Of a DNA stretch of 64,000 nucleotides, positions 56,008 to 64,000 are shown one piece after another. The notes beneath the pieces were generated by a model. The model worked only from the letters and a program-made list of their open reading frames with translations. It searched no databases and was not told the origin of the DNA. The position numbers and the translations under genes are program-made. Numbering within the stretch: position 1 is the first letter of the stretch; each line of letters opens with the position of its first letter. This stretch comes from Deltaproteobacteria bacterium (lineage in GTDB: Bacteria; Desulfobacterota; Syntrophobacteria; Syntrophobacterales; Syntrophobacteraceae), in NCBI GenBank assembly GCA_012517315.1, contig JAAYVE010000053.1, positions 1-64,000 on the forward strand, in the 5' to 3' direction.

Positions 56008-57630
56008 CTAGGGGCTTGCCGTCTGAAGGTTTTCTCCACTGACGTCCTTTTGTAGGGAATCCGCCGGAAGGGTCACGGAGACTCGGCACCCCTCCCCCGG
56101 CCTGCTCCTCACTTCAATGCCGCCGCGGTGGGCCTTGATGATACCGTAGGATACCGCCAAGCCGAGGCCTGTACCCATTTCCTTTGTGGTGAAGAAGGGG
56201 TCGAATAGCTTGTCCAGGTGTTCCGGATCGATGCCCGGTCCATTGTCTTCAAAAGAGACCACAATGCTCGATTTTTCAGAATGCCATTGCGTCCTGATTT
56301 TCAGCGTTCCCCCTCCCGCTCCCATGGCTTCGGCTGCGTTCACGAGAATATTGAGGAAGACCTGCTTGAGCTGGTCTCTGTCTGCCAGCAGGGGGGGGAG
56401 TCCCGAGTCGATTTCCTTGATAATATGAATGTTTTGGAAACACTCCTGGTTCGCGACCATGCTCAGAACTTCCTCGAGAAGAACCGCAGCATCCACCAGC
56501 CGCTTTTCGGGGGAGGTCTGCCTGGCGAACTCCAGCAACCCTCGCACGATTTTCCGGCACCGCATCGTCTCCTGATGGATGACGCGCAGATCCTGATGCT
56601 CGGGACTTTCCGGGGGGAACTGCTCCATGAGCAGCTGGCTGAAGGTGAGGACCCCCGTCAGGGGATTGTTGATCTCGTGGGCGACACCGGCGGCCAGTTT
56701 CCCGAGAGAGGCCAGTTTGGCGCTCCGCACCAGTTGCTGCTGCGCATCCTGGAGGTCGCGGGTTCTCTCTTCAACGAGTTGCTCCAAGCGATTTCCCCAG
56801 TCGGTGATGGCGTCCTTGGCCCGCTTGAGATCCTGGGTCATGGTGTTGAAAGCCTTGGCGAAGACCCCCAGTTCGTCGTCGGACCGCATGGGAATCTGGA
56901 AAGCCAGGTCTCCATGGGCCACCCGGTGTGTCCCCTCGATCAGGTCTCGCACGGGGTTCTTGAGGAAGCGCTTGATGAGAAAATTGATGAGAAAAGAGAG
57001 GGCCGCCACGATGGCGATGCTCATGAGGAGCAGTCTCCACTCCGCGACGACGATGTGTTCGTCCACGGAGTTCAGCGAGACGTCGATGTCGAGAACCCCC
57101 AGGACTTTTTGCTCGGCGGGGTGGACATGGCACTTGGCGTTGTAGCAGTCGGGTTCATTGTAGATGGGATTGATCACCCCCAGGATGCGGTATCCACCGG
57201 GACCCTGAAAGATCCGCGTGCGCTGGGGCGTTGCCAGGCGCTCCAGGGGTTTTTCCGCCGCATGGCAGGCGTAACACTGCTCTGCCCTCTTGTCCACCAG
57301 CAAATTCATTTCCGATTTGTCCGATGAATAGATGATCATGCCGGTGGAATTGAAGATGCGGATCTTTTCCAGGGACGGCTGGGTCCCGATGGTGTCCACG
57401 AGGTGATGGAGGCGCTCAGGGGCATAGAGAAGCATGTCCTCGCGGGTGCTCAGCTTGATGGTGTCACTGAGAAAATTGACACCGCGGATGACCTCGTCAA
57501 TGAGTTGATTCCTCTGATTTTGGATGACGAAATAGGTGTACACCCCCATGAGGAGAACCACGAGTATACTCGAGAGGACGCTGATCTTGGTGCCGATGCG
57601 CTTATACCATTTCAGTTCTCTCAGCAGCAT
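56008..57630 (-). CDS. heme-binding membrane sensor histidine kinase
   Basis: 540 residues from MLLRELKWYKRIG; an upstream ATG at 57822 is less likely. Helix 1 (SVLSSILVVLLMGVYTYF), a periplasmic domain with two heme-c-type motifs (QCYACH, a CxxCH; and CYNAKCH, C-x4-CH), helix 2 (LLLMSIAIVAALSFLINFLI), HAMP, coiled coil, HisKA with LAAGVAHEINNPLTGVLTFS and HATPase (NILVNAAEAMG; DNGPGIDPEHL; GTGLGLAVSYGI). The hemes suggest redox, oxygen or NO sensing outside the membrane. Divergent from a receiver-only response regulator 57795-58223, its probable partner. Confidence 0.9.
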   Translation of the reverse strand: MLLRELKWYKRIGTKISVLSSILVVLLMGVYTYFVIQNQRNQLIDEVIRGVNFLSDTIKLSTREDMLLYAPERLHHLVDTIGTQPSLEKIRIFNSTGMIIYSSDKSEMNLLVDKRAEQCYACHAAEKPLERLATPQRTRIFQGPGGYRILGVINPIYNEPDCYNAKCHVHPAEQKVLGVLDIDVSLNSVDEHIVVAEWRLLLMSIAIVAALSFLINFLIKRFLKNPVRDLIEGTHRVAHGDLAFQIPMRSDDELGVFAKAFNTMTQDLKRAKDAITDWGNRLEQLVEERTRDLQDAQQQLVRSAKLASLGKLAAGVAHEINNPLTGVLTFSQLLMEQFPPESPEHQDLRVIHQETMRCRKIVRGLLEFARQTSPEKRLVDAAVLLEEVLSMVANQECFQNIHIIKEIDSGLPPLLADRDQLKQVFLNILVNAAEAMGAGGGTLKIRTQWHSEKSSIVVSFEDNGPGIDPEHLDKLFDPFFTTKEMGTGLGLAVSYGIIKAHRGGIEVRSRPGEGCRVSVTLPADSLQKDVSGENLQTASP

Positions 57631-57794
57631 GTGAGGACTCTTCAGTGAGGGTTTGACGGGGACATGGGGTTCATAACGTTTCCGGTTGCCTGCATCAAGC
57701 GAATAAATTCGTTGTTGACTCACAAGATAGTTTTCGGTAGAACATCCCGAACTTTGACGATCCGATTTTGCTTTGGAACGTTTCCCGTCATTCG

Positions 57795-58223
57795 ATGTCC
57801 GGAGATGAATCCATGTCCACAAAGGGCAGAGTTCTCATCGTGGATGATGACCCCGACTTCGTGAAGACCGTTAAAATGGTTCTCCTTGCCGACGGATACG
57901 AGGTGTCGGTGGCCAACGAGGGGAGGAAGGGGCTCGAGCTAGTGTTGGAGTACAAGCCGGATCTCATCTTGCTGGACATCATGATGGAGAGCATCTTTGA
58001 GGGTTTCAGTTTCCTGGGCGTGCTCAGGACGGCTCCGGAATACGAGGAGCTGAAATCCACGCCGGTCCTGATGGTATCCAGTGTGAAAGCTGATACGGGT
58101 TCCCGTTTCACATTTGACGATGGAGAAGACATGGGAGACGCGCCTGAGCCTGACGGGTACATGGACAAACCCCTCAAACCCAAAGATCTGCTCGACAGGG
58201 TTGCGGCGCTGATTCGGAGATGA
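57795..58223 (+). CDS. single-domain response regulator
   Basis: 142 residues from MSGDESMSTKG, or 136 from the later ATG at 57813. Receiver domain only: LIVDDDPDF, phospho-acceptor Asp in LILLDIMME, and conserved Lys in GYMDKPLKP. An insert (KADTGSRFTFDDGEDMGDAP) lengthens the loop before the Lys. No output domain, so it probably acts by protein binding. It lies next to two histidine kinases. Confidence 0.9.
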   Translation: MSGDESMSTKGRVLIVDDDPDFVKTVKMVLLADGYEVSVANEGRKGLELVLEYKPDLILLDIMMESIFEGFSFLGVLRTAPEYEELKSTPVLMVSSVKADTGSRFTFDDGEDMGDAPEPDGYMDKPLKPKDLLDRVAALIRR

Positions 58224-58409
58224 TCGGTTCATCTTTCACACTGTCCTATCCTCCGTAGCTCATTTCCTCGCGCACAAGTCTCAGTTGCACTCAGCCGATC
58301 ATTGATTTTCGCTGTTGCCCCTGTTCAGCCAGTTCCAAATCAGCACATTCCCAATCCAAATTTTGAATCCTGAGCCGGGAAACCAGATGGACTGCCGCCG
58401 AGGGCATGC

Positions 58410-59552
58410 GTGGAACCTCCCAAGATACTTGTCATCGATGATGAAGAAATCAGCAGGATTTCATGTGAGCGTATCCTGAGAAGGCTTGGCGTTCGGGTTC
58501 AACTGGCGGCCACCGGAAGGGCCGGTCTTGACATCCTCATGCGGGAGCCGCACGACCTGGTTCTGGTCGACTTCAAGATGCCCGAAATGGACGGCATGGA
58601 AGTGACGCGCCGGATCCGTGAATTCGACCCAGAGATCGTCACGATCGTCATCACGGGGTACGCGACCATTGAGAGTGCCGTCACGGTCATGAAGGAGGGC
58701 GCCTACGATTACCTCCCCAAGCCGTTCACTCCCGATGAATTGCTGATCGTCGTCAAGAGGGGGCTCGAAAAGAGAAGGCTGGACCAGGAGTCGAAAGCCC
58801 TTCGGGAAGAGAAGGAAGCCATGGAGCGCAATTTTGTCACCCTGGTTTCCCACCAGCTCCGTTCTCCCCTTTCGGCAGTATACCAATACATCGAGGTGCT
58901 CCTGTCCTCCATTGCCGGGGAACTCAACGCAGCACAGCAAGAGATGCTGGAGAGGATCCGGGAAAGGCTCGACGGGCTGTTACAGCTCACCAACGACTGG
59001 CTGGACATGAGCCGAATCCAGGCCGGCGAAATCGTCAACCGCCTCAAGGCCGATAGCGTCATGGAATGTGTGAAAAGCGCCCTGTCTGCTCTGGAGTTGG
59101 CAGCCCAGCAAAGGCAGATCAAGATCGACGTCCAGATCCCCGGCGACCTCCCACCTGTCCATCTGGACCGGGACACGCTCAGAGAGGCTCTGAGCAACCT
59201 CATCTCCAACGCCATCAAGTACAACAGGATCGGTGGCGAGGTTCGCATTCGAGCGGAAGAGCGGGACGACTGGGTGGTGGTGGAATGTGAGGACACGGGT
59301 TTTGGGGTCGATGAAAAGGAAATCCCGTTCATCTTCGACCAGTTCTACCGAGGGAAGGCGAGGGAAGTTCGGGAGCAGCAGGGGACGGGCTTGGGGTTGG
59401 CCATCGTCCACAGGATCGTCCGGGCTCACGGAGGAAAAATCGAAGTCAGGAGCCAACCGGGAAAGGGGTCGACCTTTTCCGTCTATTTGAACAGGGCCAA
59501 AGACAATGGTTCATCCGGCCAACCTGAACATGTGGCGATGAAGGCGCTTTGA
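58410..59552 (+). CDS. receiver-histidine kinase hybrid, soluble
   Basis: 380 residues from GTG. N-terminal receiver (ILVIDDEEISRISCERILRR; Asp in LVLVDFKMPEMDG; Lys in YDYLPKPFTPDE), then HisKA with the phospho-His in FVTLVSHQLRSPLSAVYQYI and HATPase (NLISNAIKYNR; EDTGFGVDEKEIPFIFDQFY; GTGLGLAIVHRI). No membrane helix. It probably relays signals from the nearby heme kinase. Nearly overlaps the start region of nuoE. Confidence 0.93.
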   Translation: MEPPKILVIDDEEISRISCERILRRLGVRVQLAATGRAGLDILMREPHDLVLVDFKMPEMDGMEVTRRIREFDPEIVTIVITGYATIESAVTVMKEGAYDYLPKPFTPDELLIVVKRGLEKRRLDQESKALREEKEAMERNFVTLVSHQLRSPLSAVYQYIEVLLSSIAGELNAAQQEMLERIRERLDGLLQLTNDWLDMSRIQAGEIVNRLKADSVMECVKSALSALELAAQQRQIKIDVQIPGDLPPVHLDRDTLREALSNLISNAIKYNRIGGEVRIRAEERDDWVVVECEDTGFGVDEKEIPFIFDQFYRGKAREVREQQGTGLGLAIVHRIVRAHGGKIEVRSQPGKGSTFSVYLNRAKDNGSSGQPEHVAMKAL

Positions 59553-59641
59553 TCACTGCGGCGTCGGCGGAGGGGGGCGCAGCCTGCGAGTTTTGTGACA
59601 GTCTCTTATTGACTGAGAAAGCGTGGATCGGGAGGAACTAC

Positions 59642-60112
59642 ATGGAGTTCAACCTTCAAGATGTCGATTCGATCATTGACCATTGGGGTCCCAAGCCAGC
59701 GTCTCTCCTGCAAATCTTGCTGGACGTCAATCACCAGTACCGCTACCTCCCGCAGGAAGCCATTCAGCGTGTCGCTCAAAGACTGAGCATGCCTGTCAGT
59801 CAAGTCTATAGCGTAGCCAGTTTCTTCAAGGTCTTCAGCCTGAAGCCAAGGGGGCGGGTGATCATGCACGTGTGCACCGGCACGGCGTGCCACGTGAAGG
59901 GGGGCCCTCGCATCATCGAGCGCTTGGAACAGGACCTGAACATGAAGACCGGGGAAACCAGCGAGGATCTCTTTGTCACTCTGGAAACCGTCAACTGCGT
60001 GGGGGCCTGCGCCGCCGCCCCCGTCGTCATGGTGGGGGAAGTGACGTACAGTGAGATGACGCCGAGCAAGACCTCCCTTTTGGTGAAGGAACTCAGGGAA
60101 AAAGAGTCTTAA
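59642..60112 (+). CDS. nuoE: NADH-quinone oxidoreductase subunit E
   Basis: 156 residues; GGGAGGAACT precedes the ATG. Thioredoxin-like [2Fe-2S] protein with HVCTGTACHVKGGPRIIERL and ETVNCVGACAAAPVVMV, the four cysteines of cluster N1a. It carries electrons from NADH with NuoF. First gene of the nuo operon, 10 bases before nuoF. Confidence 0.93.
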   Translation: MEFNLQDVDSIIDHWGPKPASLLQILLDVNHQYRYLPQEAIQRVAQRLSMPVSQVYSVASFFKVFSLKPRGRVIMHVCTGTACHVKGGPRIIERLEQDLNMKTGETSEDLFVTLETVNCVGACAAAPVVMVGEVTYSEMTPSKTSLLVKELREKES

Positions 60113-60122
60113 TGGAGATGCG

Positions 60123-61976
60123 ATGAGTCGGCTCAATAGTGTGCAGGATCTGGAGAGGCTGCGGGAAGAGATCAATCGGAAAAGAGACTCCATCAAGAAA
60201 CGCATCAGGATCTGTGGTGGACCCGGGTGCTATTCGGGCGGCGGGGTGCATCTGGTGCCCGTTTTCGAGGAAAACCTCAGCCAGCGGCAGGTCTCGAGGG
60301 AGTACATGGTGACCCTGACCGGTTGTCACGGTTTTTGCGCCAGGGGGCCCATCGTGGTCATCGAACCGCAAAACATTTTCTACGAACGGGTGCACAAGGA
60401 GCGGGTTGCGGAGATCGTGGAAAAGACGGTCCTGGGAGACGCCCTCGTCGAGGATCTGCTTTACTCGGACCCCTTGACCGGGGAGAAGATCGTCCGGGAG
60501 AGGGACATTCCCTTTTACGCCGGCCAGGAGAGGATCATCTTCAATGATACAGGCCTCAACTGGTCCACAGATATCGATGACTATATCTCCCGGGGGGGGT
60601 ATTCCGCTCTTGCCAAGGTTCTGTCCGGAATGCAGCCGGAACAGGTCATCGAGGAGGTGAAGGTCTCCGGCCTGAGGGGCCGCGGAGGTGGGGGGTTTCC
60701 TGCTGGGGTGAAGTGGGAATCGTGCCGTCGAGCCCGCGGGGAGATCAAGTACGTCATGTGCAACGCAGACGAGGGGGATCCCGGCGCGTACATGGACCGG
60801 GCCCTTTTGGAAGGGAATCCCCATCAGGTCCTCGAGGGAATGATCATCGGCGGATATGCCATCGGGGCGACGGAAGGGTATGTGTATTGCCGATACGAGT
60901 ATCCCCTTGCCGTCAAGAACTGCAACTGGGCCATTCAGCAGGCAAAGTCATACGGCCTCCTGGGGGAAAATATTCTGGGCAGCGGCTTCAGCCTGGATAT
61001 TTTCGTGAACCGGGGGGGGGGCGCCTTTGTCTGCGGGGAATCCACGGCGCTTATGGCTTCCCTGGAGGGCAAGATCGGGGAACCCAGGGGCAAACACATT
61101 CATACCGTGGAGAAGGGTCTCTGGATGCGGCCCAGCAACCTCAACAACGTGGAAACATGGGCCAGTGTCCCGCACATCATCAACCGTTCCGGGAAGTGGT
61201 TCGCTTCCATCGGGACCGAGCGAAGCAAGGGAACCAAGATCTTTTCCGTAGTGGGGAAGATCAACAACAGCGGCCTTGTGGAAGTGGCCATGGGGACCCC
61301 TCTTCGGAAGATCGTGTACGACATTGGAGGGGGCATTCCAGGGGGGAAGCGGTTCAAGGCGGTTCAGACGGGCGGCCCGTCCGGGGGGTGTGTGCCCGAA
61401 AAGCTCATCGACCTTCCCGTAGATTTTGAGAAGCTCAAGCAGGCGGGTTCCATGATGGGTTCGGGGGGCATGATCATCATGGACGAAGACACCTGCATGG
61501 TGGACGTCGCACGCTACTTTCTCACCTTTCTCGCGGAGGAATCTTGCGGAAAGTGTGTGCCGTGTAGGGTGGGTGTCAAGCGCATGCTGGAGATCGTCAC
61601 GCGCATTTGCGGAGGGAAGGGCAAACCTGGCGACATCGAGCAATTGGAGGAGTTGGGTCGCAGCATGAAGGAGGCGGCCCTGTGCGGCCTCGGCAAGAGC
61701 GCACCCAACCCGGTCCTCAGCACCATCCATTATTTCCGGGACGAGTATGAAGCACACGTTTACGAGAGGCGTTGCCCCGCGAAAGTCTGCAAGGCTCTCA
61801 TCACCTACGTCATCGACGTGGACAAATGTACCGGCTGTGGACGGTGCCGCATCAAGTGCCCCGAGGGGGCGATTCTTGGAGCGAAGAAGGAATGCCACGT
61901 CATTGACGAGGACATCTGCGTGCGTTGCGGGATCTGCCTCGAGAGTTGCAAGTTTGGAGCCATCAGCATCGAATAG
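60123..61976 (+). CDS. nuoF: NuoF-type NADH dehydrogenase with N-terminal and C-terminal Fe-S domains
   Basis: 617 residues, longer than classical NuoF (about 430-450). N-terminal thioredoxin-like [2Fe-2S] domain (CGGPGCYSGG; TGCHGFCARGPIVVIEP), the FMN/NADH core (GRGGGGFPAGVKWESC; CNADEGDPGAYMDR), the N3 cluster site (EESCGKCVPCRVGVKRMLE), and a C-terminal two-cluster ferredoxin (CTGCGRCRIKCPEGAI; CVRCGICLESCKFGAIS). This is the layout of HndC/NuoF-like subunits that link NAD(P)H and ferredoxin. Frame is intact through G8 (60592-60599) and G10 (61012-61021) runs. Confidence 0.93.
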   Translation: MSRLNSVQDLERLREEINRKRDSIKKRIRICGGPGCYSGGGVHLVPVFEENLSQRQVSREYMVTLTGCHGFCARGPIVVIEPQNIFYERVHKERVAEIVEKTVLGDALVEDLLYSDPLTGEKIVRERDIPFYAGQERIIFNDTGLNWSTDIDDYISRGGYSALAKVLSGMQPEQVIEEVKVSGLRGRGGGGFPAGVKWESCRRARGEIKYVMCNADEGDPGAYMDRALLEGNPHQVLEGMIIGGYAIGATEGYVYCRYEYPLAVKNCNWAIQQAKSYGLLGENILGSGFSLDIFVNRGGGAFVCGESTALMASLEGKIGEPRGKHIHTVEKGLWMRPSNLNNVETWASVPHIINRSGKWFASIGTERSKGTKIFSVVGKINNSGLVEVAMGTPLRKIVYDIGGGIPGGKRFKAVQTGGPSGGCVPEKLIDLPVDFEKLKQAGSMMGSGGMIIMDEDTCMVDVARYFLTFLAEESCGKCVPCRVGVKRMLEIVTRICGGKGKPGDIEQLEELGRSMKEAALCGLGKSAPNPVLSTIHYFRDEYEAHVYERRCPAKVCKALITYVIDVDKCTGCGRCRIKCPEGAILGAKKECHVIDEDICVRCGICLESCKFGAISIE

Positions 61977-61978
61977 AG

Positions 61979-62371
61979 ATGGAGCAAGGAATGCCGACTC
62001 AGGGACTACTTTTCGACTTTTTGGCGGTTGCCCTCTACCTGCTCGTGGGCGTCGTCTTCGCCGTGGTTCCCCTCATTCTCTCATCGCTCATTGTGAAAAG
62101 GAGCATGGGGGCAAAGCGCGAGGAGACCTATGAAAGCGGGATGCAGACCATCGGGAGCGCCTGGATCCAGTTCACTGTGGCCTATTACATTTATGCCCTC
62201 ATCTTTCTCGCTTTCGATGTGGATGTCCTTTACCTGTTCCCCGTCGCCCTGGTCTACGGAAGCTATCCCATGAGGGACCTGGTGGAGGTGCTGATTTTTG
62301 TGGGCATTCTCTCTCTGGCCATCGTCTATGCGTGGTGCAAAGGAGTGTTCGAGTGGCAACATCAAAAGTAG
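61979..62371 (+). CDS. nuoA: NADH-quinone oxidoreductase subunit A
   Basis: 130 residues with three helices; [20 protein letters not shown] and [20 protein letters not shown] are the NuoA hallmark, including the Glu and Asp of the quinone-side loop. Start two bases after nuoF stop; an ATG at 61991 is also possible. Overlaps nuoB. Confidence 0.93.
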   Translation: MEQGMPTQGLLFDFLAVALYLLVGVVFAVVPLILSSLIVKRSMGAKREETYESGMQTIGSAWIQFTVAYYIYALIFLAFDVDVLYLFPVALVYGSYPMRDLVEVLIFVGILSLAIVYAWCKGVFEWQHQK

Positions 62372-62883
62372 CTCCGGGAGAACCGGTCATCAAGTTCGCC
62401 CTGTTGGATGACGTACTCAACCTGGCTCGGGCCAACTCCCTTTGGCCCATGACGTTCGGGCTCGCATGCTGTGCCATTGAAATGATGGCCGCTGGGGCCT
62501 CCAGGTTTGATCTGGACCGCTTCGGAGCAGGCGTTTTTCGTCCGTCGCCAAGGCAGTCGGATCTCATGATCGTGGCAGGGACCATTTCCAGGAAAATGGC
62601 TCCGGCCATTCAGATGTTATGGGACCAGATGCCCAACCCCAAGTGGTGTATCGCCATGGGGAACTGTGCCATTTCGGGAGGTCCGTTTGAATATGACGGG
62701 CAGTACGCCATCGTGCCCGGAGCGGACCTCATCGTGCCCGTGGACATCTACGTGCCCGGTTGCCCCCCCCGCCCGGAAGGTCTCATCCAGGGTTTCCTGG
62801 CATTGGAGGACAAGATCACCAAAGGGGAAAACCGCAATCTGCTTCGGCGGTTCCGTCGCACTGGGAGGAAGAGTGGATCATGA
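62353..62883 (+). CDS. nuoB: NADH-quinone oxidoreductase subunit B
   Basis: 176 residues from GTG 62353, chosen because AAAGGAG lies seven bases upstream. The N2 cluster cysteines are at [22 protein letters not shown] and [12 protein letters not shown]. It passes electrons to quinone. It overlaps nuoA by 19 bases and nuoC by ATGA. Confidence 0.95.
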   Translation: MATSKVAPGEPVIKFALLDDVLNLARANSLWPMTFGLACCAIEMMAAGASRFDLDRFGAGVFRPSPRQSDLMIVAGTISRKMAPAIQMLWDQMPNPKWCIAMGNCAISGGPFEYDGQYAIVPGADLIVPVDIYVPGCPPRPEGLIQGFLALEDKITKGENRNLLRRFRRTGRKSGS

Positions 62884-63353
62884 TGAAGAGAGACCTGATT
62901 CTTCAAAAGCTTCGCAAACTGCTTCCCGAGGGCGCGGTGAGTGAGGACGAGGGCTACGAGTCTGGGGTGGCTTTTTCTGCACGGGTTCCTGTGGCCCGGA
63001 TCGTGGAGATCGCTTCAGCATGCGACCATGCAGGAGCTTATCTGGAATCCATGACGGGACTTGATTTCGAGGACACGGCGGAAATTGTCTACCATTTTCA
63101 TACTTATGAACCCAAGTCGAGGTTCTCCCTTCGAGTCCTGTTTCCCCACGAGGAGAAGATCCCGACCCTCAGCGGGATCTTCTCCTCGGCGGTGTGGCTG
63201 GAACGCGAAGTCCGGGAATTTTTCGGGTATGTCTTTGCGGATCATCCGGATCCGCGAAATTTGCTCCTTCCCGAAGATGCGGATTTTCATCCCCTGAGGA
63301 AGACCTTTGGCAAGATTGCAGCCTATCGGAAGAGAGAAGAGATCTATGCCTAA
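62880..63353 (+). CDS. nuoC: NADH-quinone oxidoreductase subunit C
   Basis: 157 residues. The family core [20 protein letters not shown] and [31 protein letters not shown] are clear. ATG overlaps the nuoB stop; its stop overlaps nuoD. A separate nuoC, not fused to nuoD. Confidence 0.93.
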   Translation: MMKRDLILQKLRKLLPEGAVSEDEGYESGVAFSARVPVARIVEIASACDHAGAYLESMTGLDFEDTAEIVYHFHTYEPKSRFSLRVLFPHEEKIPTLSGIFSSAVWLEREVREFFGYVFADHPDPRNLLLPEDADFHPLRKTFGKIAAYRKREEIYA

Positions 63354-64000
63354 ACCGATCACTCCCCCTGCCGTCGATCGCGTCTACACCCTGAACCTTG
63401 GCCCCCAGCATCCCAGCACTCACGGGGTATTGCGCGTGCTCCTCGACCTGGACGGGGAATTCATTGTGAAAGCCGATCCTGTCCTGGGATATGGCCATCG
63501 CGGTCATGAGAAGATGGGGGAGAATCGCACCTACAAACAGTTCATGCCCAACACGAGCCGGATGGACTACCTTTCCGGGTTGCTGTATAATCATGGTTTT
63601 GCCCTCGCCGTGGAGAAATTCGCCGGTATCGAGGTGCCCCTGCGGGCCAAGTACATCCGGACCATCTGTGCCGAGTTGAACCGCATCTCCAGCCATCTCC
63701 TCTGGTTCGGAACATACGTTATGGACCTTGGGGGGTTCACGCCTTTCCTGTATGCCTTCGATGACCGGGAAAACATCCTGGACATTCTGGACCGGGTGAG
63801 CGGTTCGCGCCTGACGTATTCCTACTGCCGCTTTGGAGGCGTGTGCCGGGATGTGGACGACACCTTCCTTGAGATGACCAGGGCTTTCATTGGAAGGCTG
63901 CGAAGCAGGTTTCCCGACTATCACAATCTGGTGACTAAGAACATCATCTTCATCCATCGCACCCGGAACGTGGGCGTGATCCATCCTGAACAGGCGAGGC
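63346..64000 (+). CDS. nuoD: NADH-quinone oxidoreductase subunit D, partial
   Basis: The first 218 codons; the gene runs off the window. YTLNLGPQHPSTHGVLRVLL and GYGHRGHEKMGENRTYKQFM are the N-terminal NuoD signatures. It forms the quinone site with NuoB. ATG overlaps the nuoC stop by eight bases. Confidence 0.95.
   Translation, partial: MPKPITPPAVDRVYTLNLGPQHPSTHGVLRVLLDLDGEFIVKADPVLGYGHRGHEKMGENRTYKQFMPNTSRMDYLSGLLYNHGFALAVEKFAGIEVPLRAKYIRTICAELNRISSHLLWFGTYVMDLGGFTPFLYAFDDRENILDILDRVSGSRLTYSYCRFGGVCRDVDDTFLEMTRAFIGRLRSRFPDYHNLVTKNIIFIHRTRNVGVIHPEQAR

Noticed and set aside
60592-61021. General homopolymer sequencing error as the sole cause of shifts
   Set aside because: nuoF crosses G8 and G10 runs without a shift, and several lesions are point stops or a 7-bp duplication. 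A local quality problem remains possible.

Overview
The window is 64 kb of G+C-rich bacterial DNA. The gene set suggests an anaerobic, probably sulfate-reducing or syntrophic member of the Desulfobacterota, perhaps near Syntrophobacterales. This rests on GlpC/Hdr-like Fe-S proteins, c-type heme motifs in a sensor kinase, an HgcAB-associated-type AbrB protein, FmdE, a sigma-54 activator and a NuoF with extra ferredoxin domains. The placement is inference; no rRNA gene is present.

Layout. 0.4-6.7 kb: LysR regulator, then a leftward arsenic cluster (AbrB remnant, arsM, arsR, arsC, corrinoid-protein-like Fe-S protein, rhodanese, GlpC-like protein). 6.7-8.6 kb: broken IS4-type transposase and gene debris. 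9-17.9 kb: second leftward arsenic/thiol cluster (VKOR-DsbA fusion, DUF4405, CDF-MauE fusion, ACR3, Fe-S protein, DGC protein, redox-active small thioredoxin, ArsP-like permease, thioredoxin-fold protein, second arsR). 18.4-31 kb: PAS/sigma-54 activator, a near-perfect sigma-54 promoter, NifX-like protein, TauE-like exporter, UspA, a V/A-type ATPase operon in the order H-C-I-K-F-E-A-B-D, and a second UspA. 31-40.5 kb: TonB receptor, flavin reductase, Nik/Opp-type ABC importer with a fused double ATPase, and FmdE. 40.6-43.2 kb: DUF1573 protein, CcdA and a thioredoxin lipoprotein. 44-47.5 kb: pstSCAB. 47.7-48.1 kb: integrase remnant beside tRNA-Phe. 48.2-64 kb: housekeeping block (rsmE, pilD, topA, dprA, U32 protease), a heme-binding sensor kinase with response regulators, and nuoE-F-A-B-C-D running off the end.

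The most striking property is clustered gene breakage. About 23 separate lesions (in-frame stops, one-base indels in homopolymers, one 7-bp tandem duplication) fall in eleven genes between 1.5 and 46.1 kb. The V-ATPase genes C, I, A and B and the TonB receptor are worst hit. No lesion is seen in about 16 kb of housekeeping genes at 48-64 kb, even though nuoF carries intact runs of eight and ten G. Either an accessory region is decaying recently, or local sequence quality is poor. If real, the cell has lost its V-ATPase, the high-affinity phosphate transporter and the receptor and binding protein of a metal/peptide importer, while keeping arsenic resistance and respiration.

How the genes work together. 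The two arsenic clusters combine reduction (ArsC), export (ACR3, ArsP-like), methylation (ArsM) and small redox proteins, under two closely related ArsR repressors that share an upstream sequence at the same distance from their start codons. The sigma-54 activator sits directly before a sigma-54 promoter that could drive everything from the NifX-like gene into the ATPase operon.
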